Shown one piece after another: positions 50,801 to 63,587 of a stretch of 64,000 nt of DNA. The stretch is from NCBI GenBank assembly GCA_034509925.1, contig CM067531.1, positions 3,417,501 to 3,481,500 on the forward strand. The letters are read 5' to 3'. Position 1 is the first letter of the stretch, and each line of letters begins with the position of its first letter. Both the position numbers and the translations under genes were made by a program. The notes under the pieces were generated by a model that saw only the letters and a list, made by a program, of their open reading frames with translations, had not been told where the DNA came from and did no database searches. Source of the stretch: Hirudinaria manillensis. Lineage: Eukaryota; Annelida; Clitellata; Hirudinida; Hirudinidae.

Positions 50801-52313
50801 TCAAAGGTCATCATCCTGAATTTCATCGAAAGCATTGTTCCCGGTGAAATAATGAGGTGACTGTTGTGTTAGGAGGATCTGGTGAAAAGAAATTATCCAC
50901 TTAATTTCAAGATAATTAATCAAATTATAAAAATTATTAAATTTAATTAAGCCTTCCATTTACAATGCTTTTGTAAGGTGATTGATAAACTTTAAACATA
51001 TTGAAGGAGTTCAGTAAAAATCATCCATTTCAATTTGAGATCAATCAAAAAATATTGAATTTTCCTCACATCACTAAAAAGTTTTGTCTCCGATGTCTTG
51101 CGGACGGTTTTCTTGCTGTTTGCCTATAATTAACAACTACATTCTTTACATGTTTCTAAGATTTAAATTATTTGTCAGGTCATAAAATAAAATAAAATAA
51201 AAATAAATCTTAAAATGAAGATTTTGTTCATCACCCTTTTAACCTTGTTGAAGTCGTCGCCATTCTTTTTCATGATGAGTTCATCAACAACGCTCTGCAA
51301 GCACATGCTGATGAGTATGGCCTGTAATTAATGTTAATGAATTCATAATAAAATAGTATTTAGTTAATAATGAAATATTATATTATATATTGTATACGTA
51401 TATATATATATTTATATATTGTATATATATTTACAATAACAAATCTAAGATACCAGATCTGAAAATTTGTTGCATCGATCCAAGGACAAACCTGAGTGCT
51501 CCAAACAGATATCCATTTTAAGGTATTTTTAGCAACCAAATATTCAAAAGAGAGTTCCAATGTTTTTGGACCAAGGCTTGAAATTTTTGGATGGCAATTT
51601 TCAAGAGCCTGAGTGGAAAAAGTTGCTAATATTCAAAAATTCAGTTTAATTCAAATCTTGCCGGAGTTCAAAACCTTACAAGTGAAGCTATTCTCCAACA
51701 TCTGATTCTCGTGACTTTGAATTCCACTTCCTTTGTTTCTTCCTGTAAGTGCAGACATAAAGATGGATAATAAAATGGATTAATTAAATTTACCGATACG
51801 AATCCGACAGTTAAATTAGCAAAGAAAGAGGTAAATTGCCAATAAATTTGTAACATTAACAAAAAACTGACATTTATCTGGAGTCTCAAAACCAGTTCCT
51901 TGCTGCCAATAAAAATGGAAGCAGGAGTATGTAACTCCGGAAAGTCTGCAATGCACGGAGTCACCATGACGTGGCCATAGAACTTGAGGTTCCGAACAGA
52001 CTTTAGATACTTTAGAAACACGGAGAAATTTATTTATTTTTCATAATTTATTTAATTCGATAAAAAGTCGTAATACCTTACGTTTAGGCAATTAGGCATT
52101 GCAATTTCTAACCTCAATTTTTGATCCCTTCTTGGAGAGGGTGTGAAGCCTCTGAAGTTGTTGTGATGTCAAATCCACCCATCCGTTATCAACGTCACTG
52201 ACGGCCTTCGAAAATGCAAGCACGATTATTCCACCGTCGCTAAAATCAGTTGCTAGTAAATGATCGCTACTCAACAAAAACAGAAAAAGTAATCATTGAA
52301 ATAATAGAATTTG

Positions 52314-52346
<33 letters not shown>

Positions 52347-54016
52347 AATTAATTACTAAAAAATATGAATTATTTGAACCTGATGGTACAAAAGATTCAT
52401 AGACACTCTGTCCTCAATCAGGTCTTCATCAAAAGCAGGGTCCCAGAAACTTTTAAGAAGCAAAAGGATTGAATGAAAAGTGAACGAGTGGAGAAATGCT
52501 CCTTAAAAAAAAAAACTGACATTTTTCTAAGGGACACCTGATGACGTTCCGACGAATTGAGTGAATATTTCAAAGATATGTGGGGCGATTCAAAACCTTG
52601 CAATCTTCTTATGACTGTCAATTTAAATGATACTTTTAAACTTTTAAAAATGAAAAACCAAAAAAAAGTCAAATTTAAATACAATTAATCTATTAATTAT
52701 AGCTATTATTAATATCTATTAATTAATAATTATAATAACAATTAATAGTACCAGATAAATTAGTAAAATGTTGGCAAATTGAATGATAAATGCCTTGTCA
52801 GAATTCTTTTTGGAGAAGAATTATTTTTTAAAATTTTGAAATTTATATTCTGTATATTTTACAATTATCCCAACTTTTATTCTGCTGATATGATCCACTA
52901 ACTTGAAAAATCATTATTTTGATTTCTGCAGATCAAGAACAATCCAAAATAACTACGGAACTTCTCAGGAATGTTCAATTTTGATGCAACTTCCTGAATA
53001 ATGCATTAAACAAGTTAATATTTTAATGCAATCAAAATTGGCCTAATTTTCTATAAATATTTTTTGATTTTCTCCATAATAAGTAATTAATCAATAATTC
53101 AAAGTCTCTAGGATGGATATTTTAGAGCACCCATCTGGCATCTGTTTTATAACCTGGTAAACAGCCTCTGTCTTGTCCAATGACCTCACCCCAACCACCA
53201 CTTTTCTGTCATTGGGTGTGAAAACCTCTATAGTCACCTCCTCATCTTTCTCTTGCAGACTTTCCTTTTGAATTAAATTATTAAAGATTAATAAACACAT
53301 TCATTTCCTTTTCGTAAATGACCATTTCTGCTGGCATTTAAGTGGCAAACAGTAAACAATGTCAAGGAAAATAAAAAATCCCAAAACAGTAATCAGCAAG
53401 AAGCACAACCAATTTGTAAAATTATTTGTATGAATCAAATATGCTGCTTTGGACACTAACCTTTTGGGCATTGATGAAGAAATTTACAAAAATATCGCTT
53501 GACACAATCTGAGGTATTTGACTGACTAAAAAATAAAAACATCAAAAAGTAAGTTTATTTTCTGATCCTCGTAACTATCAGTAAAACCATATTACTTAGT
53601 TGGATATATTTTTCAAGCTCGAATCTCCTAGTCTCAACTTGAGTTGATGTTAAGGAGAATATTTTCTTTGGAGGGAATGGAGGTAAAATATCAACATCAA
53701 ATTCTTTCCTTAGCTAAAGTAAACGAATATCTTAATATGAATATCTTGCTTATGAAATCCTGCTTTCAAATCATCAATAGATATACAAAGGAAATGAAAA
53801 TAAATACTTTTGCATTAAACTCGTGGAACTTGGAATACCTCAAAGAGCAGTGATAAACGCCATTTATTTGTAGATTGTATACCTGTTAAAGTAGGATATA
53901 CATATCCAGCTACTATTAAGTAAATAGTTTTTACCAAACATTCGTTTAATTCGTACCGTATAAGTTGATCCACGAGCATCTTTTATTTCACTCGTATCGG
54001 GTATTGAAAAATGCAT
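50801..54016 (-). CDS. SNX17: Sorting nexin 17
   Basis: Fifteen exons: 54016-53957, 53882-53808, 53713-53596, 53525-53461, 53264-53154, 52993-52903, 52614-about 52540, about 52490-52380, 52205-52113, 52009-51872, 51742-51680, 51608-51492, 51321-51244, 51123-51070 and 50878-50801; about 440 aa. The PX domain (MHFSIPDTSEI; VYNLQINGVYHCSLRYSKF; LPPFPPKKIFSLT) binds PI3P on endosomes. The FERM-like module runs from EEVTIEVFTPNDRKVVV through RSYFGLFLICRNQ, LIEDRVSMNLLYHQ, VEFKVTRIRCWRIASL and AILISMCLQSVVDELIMKK; in the family it captures NPxY cargo tails. The C-terminal FDEIQDDDL matches the acidic tail that contacts Retriever. The junction between the seventh and eighth exons is uncertain; the frame needs an intron of only about 45 nt. 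All other joints are phase-consistent. Confidence 0.94.
52314..52344. repeat. (AAAT)n microsatellite
   Basis: About seven AAAT units in an SNX17 intron. Confidence 0.9.
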
Positions 54017-56319
54017 TTTGGTAAGCGTTCAGCATTTGTATAAACGAGAATCCGTTCCAACTCACATGCGATACGGCTTGGGCGTAAACAATTTCGTTTA
54101 CCAAAACATCCGGGACAAGGATCAGCTGATAAGCTTTCACACTTATCTAATTTTAAACGATATATTAATGCTAGTTGTTTTGCTTAATTGTATTAAGCAA
54201 TTGGTAATTAAATCAACACGCAATTTATTACAAAAATTCAACACATTGAACGCATTGCATTGCCAAAAATCTTACTTTAAAATTCCATTCATAGGGCAAT
54301 AGCAGACAAAAAAGGCAAGACAAACTATAGGCAGGCGCTGATTGAGTCACGTTTTGTGAAGCAAACAGCTCTCATAGGCAATTGCTCAAGTCAGAAGAAC
54401 AATTGTTTGGGTAGCACATTAAAAGCAATCAGTTATGACTTTAATTTTTTCATTCGGTTGATAAGAGCAACACCTACTCACTAGCTTGCACGATTAATTG
54501 GCAATGTTTTAAACTCTTGCCAATGGATGTCCTGTTCGAAAAAATTGTTATAAAATAAAAATGTAATTAAAATAGTTATTATATTTATGGACCCTCCCAA
54601 GTAGCGCTCTCTGATAGAGAAATAAAAACTATTTTTATTAGCTTGGTGGCAGAGGAGACAAATTTAGCCTTAAAATTAGATATTTATATACATTTTGTCT
54701 TTTTTTGGCATTGTCAAAATGTACTGGACACGCCACATATCACCAGAACTATCACCACGACACAATCGTCATCAGAATCAGAATCACCATGGAATGGATG
54801 GATGAATCCTCATCATTCCAGTTCTTAAATAAACAGCAACCTTTAGAAAACCTAGCCAATTGAAAGAAGAAGAAAAATGGTCGACGGTGATTGAAGAATT
54901 TGACCCTCGCGATCCATAAACAGCGACCTTGCCATGGTGACGCTGTCACAAAAGGTAGCGGCGGACACGGTTGATCGCGTGGGATGGTAACATGAGAGGA
55001 TAGTCATTCGAATGACTTTGGTGCGGAGCTGTTTTTTCAGATGCTAATCCCAGAACCTAGCACCTTGGTTGTGAATGTATCTTCGTTAATTAAATGATAA
55101 CGATTGACTGAATACCAAATGCATTTCTTTTTATATGAAGTAATTTTTTAATTAATTTAGTGCAACTGCCTCCTGCCAGGCAAGAGTAATTTGTTGATTG
55201 AGTTTTATTTTAATTCTTTGGAAGGAGAGACGGAACTCCCCTTAACAATCCAGGCGAAGCTCTTAATTCCACCTATTTAGGGATGCCAAGACCCCGTGCT
55301 GGGTCAAAAATCTCATGAATGGTTTTATTAGAGAAAAGATAATCTATTTAAATTATTTGGTTTTAATAAACATTTTTAACTTTTTCATCCCTGAGAGCAT
55401 CATACGAGATTGTACATTTTCTCTTTCACCTTTGTCAGGTTCAGTTTCAATTTGTACGAAGAAATTTATGTCAATTTAGAAAGTAATTTGATTAATAAAA
55501 TCCCTTGAAATTGTGGTATTGGCAGCATTTTCTGTAGGTTCAAGTTAAAAAATTTAGAATATTTAAATACTTTAAATATAGTTTTACTTGTTTAAGTATT
55601 TTAAATTAAAATTTTTAATTATAATTCCGAAAAAATGACGTTACAAATCAAATTCCATTTTTTCTAGCTTATATTTTCTCTTGTACGGTTGTCAGAATTT
55701 ATCACTACATGCAAGTTTTGGTTTTTCTCTTTTGAACTGACATCATTTTAATTATTTTATAAAAATAAATGGTAAATTGTAGAAGCCATAGAATATTTAA
55801 CTAATTAAACTTAAACACTATATTTTATTTACTTTAGTTACATAACCTGTCTTAGTCTATTTTATTATATTTTTTCTCATTTATTTGAAAGATATAGAGC
55901 ATTATCGTGCTTACAGCTAAACTCTGTTTGGTCTGTATCACTCTGTAAATTTCACACCTAGTAAACAATTTCATAGCAAAGCAACATGTTTGATATTAAA
56001 CAATTTTTTAAAGTTATCAATATGTTTAAATTATCAGATGTGCTTGTAACGTAATTTGGTATAAAGAAATTTTGTTTCATTGCAAAATATTTTCCTCTAT
56101 ATAAGGAATGCACTTTTAGGTTCATTTGTGTTGGCACCGTGTTTTTGTTAGGGACTGGAGTTCGGTTCTTGCGAATGTCGAGCTCCTTATTGGCTTTATG
56201 CTGATTTTGAAAGTGTTGTGTATTTTAAGTAGTGCAAATATCAGAGATAGTCACATTCAATTCTGTCAATAGAAACTAGAGTTGTATATTTTTTAAAGGA
56301 AAATCAAGTTGATTGAATC
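54017..56319. promoter_or_regulatory. Divergent intergenic region between SNX17 and HS6ST
   Basis: About 2.3 kb between divergent starts, without a supported gene. It should carry both promoters; a GC-richer patch lies at 54890-55060. HS6ST may have a long 5'UTR in its right part. Confidence 0.4.
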
Positions 56320-56831
56320 ATGTTTTGGAAAGTATTTGATCGCAGAAAGACCAAAATTAAGTGTCTGGGTGTAATCACTTTTGTATTTTTTATAGCGGGG
56401 TTTTTGCTTCTAGATTGTTTTTGTTCTGAGAGAAAATGTTCTTGGAATTCCTCAATGAATTCTGAAACTCAAGTTGAACCTCATTACAAATCTTTGAGCC
56501 ACTTGAGTGCTGTAAATAATTTTTCTGAAGAAGATTTAGACAAGCATTTTGAATTTAATCAAAACACGGATGTCTTTGTATTTCTGCACATACAAAAGAC
56601 TGGAGGGACAAATTTTGGCCTAAATCTGGTCAAAAATACCAGTCTTAAAGAACCCTGCGTGTGCTTCGAAAACCGAAAGAGATGTGATTGCAGAACATCA
56701 AAGAACTACTTGTGGATTATCAGCAGACATTCCAACGGTTGGGTCTGTGGTCTGCATGCCGATTGGACTGAACTTCACGACTGCGTTCCTGGTTACCTCA
56801 ACAGAGTGGACGGAGTCGAGAGAAGACGCAG
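56320..56831 (+). CDS. HS6ST: Heparan-sulfate 6-O-sulfotransferase, first coding exon (gene continues beyond the window)
   Basis: A 512-nt exon ends CGCAG|GT in phase 2. It encodes a type II Golgi protein: short cytosolic basic N-terminus (FWKVFDRRKTKIK), a membrane anchor (CLGVITFVFFIAGFLLLDCF, about residues 15-34), a stem with a glycosylation-type NSS, then the catalytic start. FVFLHIQKTGGTNFGLNLV is the PAPS 5'-phosphosulfate loop typical of HS6STs, and WVCGLHADWTELHDCVP is the conserved substrate-side block. The enzyme adds sulfate to C6 of glucosamine in heparan sulfate, tuning FGF and other signals. The remainder (3'-phosphate site and beyond) was not found before 64000, so the intron exceeds 7 kb. 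Confidence 0.94.
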
Positions 56832-57416
56832 GTTTTTTTTTAATTTTTCTTTCTCGGCCAAAACTTTTCTTCAGAATTTTAAACCATAAATTGATTTTAT
56901 TGATTTAATTACGGCATCAATTACTCACTTAATTGTTCTGTGTACTCGTGCAGATTGCATAATTACAATGAGATAATTTAGAATAATGTTTGCTCTGAGA
57001 AATAGCTGTGATTGTGTCCTGGCACAATTTTTTTTTGTTTCATTTTCTCAATTTATGCACGTCCATGTTCAAAAAATCCTTACATACAATGCTTGAATCC
57101 TTCTTTATTGTGATATTATGCACTCGGTGTAAGTCACAGTTGTTCTCTGTTGTATCCTGGATATCACGGCACATTCAGCAGAATTAATGCATGTAATTTT
57201 CTATTTGTTTTTTTTTAACATTTAATTTCCACGGAATCTTATCTCCGTGTCTCGACGAGGCAATTAGAATGGAAGCGAGGAAGAATTGTTGCATTTCAAA
57301 GAAAATTCGAATTAAACTTTTAAATATTTCTCTTGGAACATGCTGCTGTGAAAAACAGTCTTAAGAGTGAGGCTGGCATTTGAAAGTTGTGATGATGAAG
57401 AAGATGGTTGATGGGG

Positions 57417-57640
57417 AAAGACAAGATGATGATGATGATGATGACGATGATGATAATAACAAAATGCCAGAGACGCTGATGGTGATGATGATGATAATAA
57501 TGCCAGAGACTTCGATGATGATGATGATGATGATGATGACGATGATGATAATAACAAAATGCCAGAGACGCTGATGGTGATGATGATGATGATAATAATG
57601 CCAGAGACTTCGACGACGACGACGACGATGATGATGATAA
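57417..57640. repeat. Composite minisatellite of (GAT)n and a higher-order unit
   Basis: GAT/GAC triplets alternate with two spacer sequences, aaaatgccagagacgctga and aataatgccagagacttcga. The pair occurs twice with a period of about 95 bp (aaaatgccagag at 57461 and 57556). Confidence 0.85.
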
Positions 57641-60061
57641 GGATGTGTGCCTCTGCTGTTGATGATAAGTAATGGTATTGCTGGTCGTGATAGCGATGGT
57701 AGGAAGGAAGACGGATGAATGTGCAACTCTCTTTATTTAATTTAGTTGACTGTTATTCGGTGAATAACAGTATTTGGTTGTGTTGCTGCTCTCAGCGAAT
57801 CGATGTTAACTGGATGTTGTGGGAAAACAGTCCCGTGTCCTATTGTGTCTTATCGGTTGAGAGGTGAGTCATGCAGACGTGTGTTTGCCTCTATCCAAAT
57901 GGCGGGGTCGCATCCTCAGCCCACCCTGTTAGCACACATCGGCCATAGTCTTCTGCCTCCTCCGCATTTTATACATCTTTTCAAAGGAGAGTTTCAATTC
58001 GCATATACTGGCTACGGCTATAGACTTTCGCCTGTCATGATGTCAGCCTAGTTTTAGAACTCCCGTTGTGGGCACCGTACTAATCATCCAGCCGCGTATC
58101 TGCAGTAGCTAGTCTTAATCAGATTAGAATTACCTTGTAATTATAGTTGACTAAAAAATTGAGTAAAACTACTAGTCATGAATTTTTAAGCAAAATTCTG
58201 AATAATTTTTCGCATATTAGTCGGGTGGTCAGAAACCATCAATACGAAATTAGAGGGAAAATTGTGAAATCAAAGTTAGACATCGAGAAAGAATCAAATT
58301 TTAAAATAGCATTAATACCGGAATTCTCGGAAAATATTTTATCAATAAAGTCTTTATTGGACACTCGACAGTCGCAAATTAGCTCCGTGAAAAATAAAAT
58401 GGAAATCTAAACAAAGTCATAACTGATGGGAAAAGTAGCAGTTGAAGATAAATTGAGAATCATTGAATTAATCTCGCGGGGGCAATCAATGAAATCCGAC
58501 TTTATGGGAGTCGGACTGTCTACGGAACTAACCGTGTGTAAATATCCTAGCTGGATTTCAGATTTCACTTCGAGATTTCAACTTTCGTAACTGAGATAAG
58601 TTTGAAGGGCGGTATTGTTATTGTTTTGAAAATGGGTTTTTCCTTCTTTTTTTTTGGGAAGGGGGTGGCGGATCAAAAACTCTTCACGGTTAACTTAAGC
58701 TGCGTTTAAAAAAAAAACTTGAAATAGGACTAGAAAGACGTCCATGGCTGGCTTATTTTGTTCCATCCGATTCAAAACAAGTAATGATCGTCATGCTTCC
58801 CTCAATGATAATTCTCAATTCGTTGCCTATCTTGCAGATGCCAAATGACACTTCTCTCTGAATCAAATTCATTCCTCTGGGTAAAGCATTAAGTATCGAG
58901 TAAGGAAGCATTGCCTAAAACGTAAAACGAGAATTTATTTCACCCTTGATGTGTACAAACGTGCTTGCTTTTGAAGTGTCTTTTATTCTCCATCAAACAA
59001 TCATCTTGAGAATGCGCCCGCTTACGTTATTTTTTTTTGCAAACCTATTCCATGTCCTCAACTCCCGCGGTATTGACGAATCTCCATTTCCATTGATTTT
59101 TACTTTCCTCGTTCCAAGCCATTGAAACTTCCAGGTTACGCGCGGCCTCTGAATGCAGGGACTTTTTTTTCTTTAACAAGTGCTCGTAAGGTATCCGTAA
59201 ATGTCAAAGTGCGGTTGCGTGCAATTTAAAGAGCCTGTTTCAACTTGCGACCCAAATGTTGCCTTTAGCTTTTTTTACCTGAGTTTAAAAGTACCAAAAG
59301 TATCAAGGTCCTTCCTAATGAAATATTGGACATGTCTCCAGCGATTCATCGATTCATTCTGATAGTCTTTAACTAGTCTTTAGATAGTATTTTATGGGCT
59401 AGATTTTCTTTCGTAGATAGCGCGAGCTACGCATATTTGTGGTATAGTTTTACATCCATCTGAAGCAACTAAGGGTAAAGAAAGTTATGAATGGCCTTGT
59501 CTGGTTTGTAGCTGGATAAGAATGATTCATAAATTGATTTTTATGTGCCATTGTTATGTCAAATACATCATTTTATCCTATTCATGGATTTATCCTTTTC
59601 TTTTTTTAATCAAGCTTCTGCTTATTTTTGGTTCAAATTTTATAATAGCAAGAACAGCATTTCATAATAATAAGAATAAATCTAGTTAGTTTTGAATCAT
59701 TATTACAAGCAAAGTATCCCGGACTTATACGAATATATAATTTGGTTAAGGTCTGACAACCCAACTTGCCTCCATTAAAGGCATCTTTCAACTGCTTGCA
59801 TTTGAACGATTTTAAGTGCCCCTTGCAGTGCTGGTACCACTCTTTCCTATAAACATGTTATTCAATTACCTTTGTTTCATTGAGCAGAAATTTATGATGT
59901 AGTGGCAATATCCTCCGATCATATTTCAACGTGTCCATTGTTTTCTCTGCTGTGTTGAGAGTGGAACTCAACAACGTCAGACAAACATTCTGATGTTTAA
60001 GTAATTCATCTTGGGCTTTGTAAATTGAAAATTAAAAATTCCACTTCATCAAGAAACTTCA

Positions 60062-60096
60062 ACTCTCTCTATATCTCTCTCTCTCTCTCTTTCTCT
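60062..60096. repeat. (CT)n microsatellite
   Basis: Short CT dinucleotide run with interruptions, within the HS6ST intron. Confidence 0.8.
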
Positions 60097-62460
60097 TGGA
60101 AATACCTGGGGAGAAGTATTGCTCCTATAATTTTTAGACTCAGATATAATATTTACAAGAGAGATTTTTTAATTTCTTCCATGAAAAATATATGGCATAA
60201 AAACAAAACTCGCAGAGTAATTTTGTGGTAGACAAATGTTTACTTTAGTGTGGGCATAACAGATTTTACAGCCGCTCAATAGGACTGACTTGGTTCATCT
60301 CTGTTTTTTCCCCATTGTTTTCCACCATAATTTCTCCAACCAAATTTTTGCACTGACACAATGGAACTGAGCGGATTCAATTCCAACGAATGTCTTCGTT
60401 CTATGTAACTCTACCGGCAATAATTGCAACTCATTAAAAACGAAATATCTTATTTCCCAATCAAATGCTCACTTTGAAATAAAATGCTCCTTTTTTTATG
60501 TATAAATATCCCAAAATTCATAATCATGGGCCTATTCAGATTACTTGGTTTTTTTTGTCTATGTTTATGCTAAAACTGTCCTTAATATTCTAGATGCGTC
60601 CTTGCTAAGCTTCATTTCAGTTTCATCAAATCATCTTTATTTTCTTTATTGTCCCAGCTTATCTCTCTTGCATTGTACTTTCTCGGAGCTGCTTAGGGTT
60701 ATTAATATTTTTTGGGTTTGCGTCGGCAATAAATTCACTAGTTCCTCTGAATGATATCAAAGGCATATCATACGGAGAACGATGATGATACCGATACGGA
60801 TTGAAGGTCTATTTTAAAATATCGTGGAAAAACCTCTACCTCCACCACCGCTACTACTTTTATAATTACATCCGTGATCCGTCAATTTGTATTCCACTTG
60901 ATTCTCAAGAGACGTCTAATGTGAGTGCCCTTCTGAAGATCAGAATTGACAACATTCATGGTTTTGTTTCTCTAGAATTTCTATTCGTATCCGCCGAAAG
61001 TAAGCAGGTCAGTTGATATGGTTTTTGTTTTATCATGTCTTACCACCCAACCACCGAGACCATCATAATGGACCGAGGCCGAGTGAGGAAAAGCATTAAA
61101 TATTAAATTAGGCAGTTATTCCAGTTTTTTTTTGGCAGTGATTATATTTCTTAATAAACGCGCTACGCTTTTTTTCCCCCTACTCTCTACAAATTCACTT
61201 AGTGCTTCTGCGATCAGATTTTTTTAGGAGTTTGAGAATCACTGTGGATTCTTGATTAATGAAATAATTTCGTTGATGAATTGATATCGATCGGTCGCAT
61301 GATCAATCACCTTCAAGATGGTCGCATTCGAGTTGCTTTGATCCCGGCGCGTTCGAATCTAATGCTTCCAGACAAATATCTGTGATTAAAACTTAAGCAG
61401 TCGGAAAAAGCTGGGAATACAGCCAAATCACGAAAGCATTTTGCATCCATCTAACCTGAAGATTGATGCATCACTGGAAGACATTAGCTTCGAGTTATAC
61501 GGCTTTTCCTCCGAAATTTGCGCGCATTAGATGAAAGTTTGCTTATGGAATTCACTTTGGTCTTTCGGTTTTGTTGGTTTGCAGGGAGATTGTTTACATT
61601 TTTGTTCGCAAAGCTCTTAATTAATCTGCTGATATGGGCGCGTTCAAAGACAAAGCTGACAATTAACGCGCGCCTATGTATTTTTTTTCGTTATTATATT
61701 TTTTATCTCGTGAGTGCACTTTCTACGATTGAATTCCTTTGATGATCTGCGGTTTAAGTGATCTCCGGAGTTCCAAATGTGGAGTCATTTTGCAAAATCA
61801 TCTCCATTCAGTGTAATGCTAATCTATCTCCCCCTATGCTAAGAGGTGATTTATCTTTGAAAGAAATATGAGCTGCCATCCGTCATGGCTGGCAATTCAA
61901 ACCGGAGATGGTGCAATCAATAAAGCGCAATATAAAGGCCACTTTTCAGGTCCACTAAGAGGGACCTCTTGAACAACTTTATTTGCCTCCTTATTTATGC
62001 CCTGGAATAGTTTTATTTTTAAAGAAAGAGCCTAATCTGACTATGAGAAATATTTATGAGAAGGTAATGATGCCATTCCTTGGGTTTTAATTGTTTAGTG
62101 CTTTCGACAAATAGCTACTTAAGGGGTCGAATGGTATAATAATTCCTACGGTCGTCTTCACCTGAGCCTTTTGGCAGCGGTTTCAGAAAGGCGCTTCCAG
62201 GAAGATCGTACGGTCTGTCTTTATAGGAACAATGGACGCAATAGGGACCAGATTAAGCGTCATATTTGCTTTCATTACGCTTCATTAGCCGGAGCTTTGC
62301 ACGAGGTATCGGCACGTCGCCGTAATTCTTTCCAGAGGAGGCACTAAAACAACAACCCTCCGGCTCGCTTGCTTCTTCCTAATGTTTGTTTATGCATCGG
62401 ACCCCCCGCAAATTGCATTTCATTGGCAATTTTTAATAACTGCTTTTCTGCCGACCTGCG

Positions 62461-62465
<5 letters not shown>

Positions 62466-62506
<41 letters not shown>
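62466..62506. repeat. (CT)n microsatellite, about 20 units
   Basis: Perfect CT dinucleotide tract in the HS6ST intron, flanked by a C-rich stretch. Both-strand open frames across it (poly Leu-Ser or Arg-Glu) are artefacts. Confidence 0.97.
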
Positions 62507-62508
<2 letters not shown>

Positions 62509-63429
62509 CCTTCTGCGACTCTCTCGTCTCGTCTCGTTCCTCTCGATTTCAGGTCGAGTTTCATCTGCAGATCGACTGGAGATGTAGTGGCTAAGTGGCA
62601 CTCATTTACATCATTGATTGCATTCCACTCCCGACCTTACGAACCGGCCGCCGTCAGACCCTGTTGCATGTGATCATCGGCAGAGGGTCGTCGCTAATGG
62701 AGCGCGGATTTAGCAGACGACTTTTAATACTCGAGCATTGCTTGACATTCTTCTCACAGTTAAATCACCTTTTCATTCGGACCGTAAAATTTTTATGAAT
62801 CCGGGCATAAACTATTTAGGATAAGCTCCCTTGTGTGCCGAGGTTTTAAATTGCGAAGAGAAAAAAAAGTAACCAAAAAAGAAAGAATCTCATTCTAGTT
62901 TCGTGTTGCTGGCGGAAATTTCTCCCTGTTCACCGACTCATAATTTTTTTTTCTTTTGTTTGTTTTTTGTCTTTAATTTCTCGTGATCTCCCAAATTTAT
63001 TCATTCCTGAAATCAAATGACACTTCCAGTCTTTAAAGCATTACAATCTCTGACGTCCTGGCTGCCTTTATTCCATGGGAGTTTTAGGAGAGAGTGCTGA
63101 TTGAAGACTTTTTTGGACTTTGAATCCGGTCGTACATTGTTGTTGTGCCAATTCCGAAAGAAAGAAGAATGTACAATAACGTATCGAATTCTTTGTTCCA
63201 ATCGTGTGGATGTGGCTTTTCCGTGGCACATATTTAATTCATAATTTCATAAATATTTTCTACATTCTCGTTTGCAAAAATATAGTATCAAAAATTTAGG
63301 TTGCAATAAAAAAAAAGGTTGATGTTGTGGGAGTTGTTTTTGGAGCTGCTTTTTTCCCCTCTCTAGATTGCATCGATGCCAGGACTCTGATAAATTAGAA
63401 ATTTAAATTAGAAATTTTTAGTAAATGCA

Positions 63430-63587
63430 TGTGGTCTTGTAGTAAAAAAGAGATTTGTGATTTAACTTGTCCGTTTGTATTAAAGGTCAGCTGCTGATAA
63501 TTATTATTGTGGTCTTGTAGTAAAAAAGAGATTTGTGATTTAACTTGTCCGTTTGTATTAAAGGTCAGCTGCTGATAATTATTATTG
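63430..63587. repeat. Perfect tandem duplication, 78-bp unit
   Basis: The unit tgtggtcttgtagtaaaaaa... through ggtcagctgctgataatt occurs at 63430-63507 and again at 63508-63585 without a mismatch I can see. A recent duplication inside the HS6ST intron. Confidence 0.95.

Noticed and set aside
60801..61016. Frame containing YNYIRDP considered as the second HS6ST exon
   Set aside because: The family pattern (LRDPVSRYLSEW...) does not continue and there is no phase-matching acceptor.
62344..62601. Arg-Glu and Leu-Ser repetitive frames on both strands
   Set aside because: Artefacts of the CT dinucleotide tract in the HS6ST intron.
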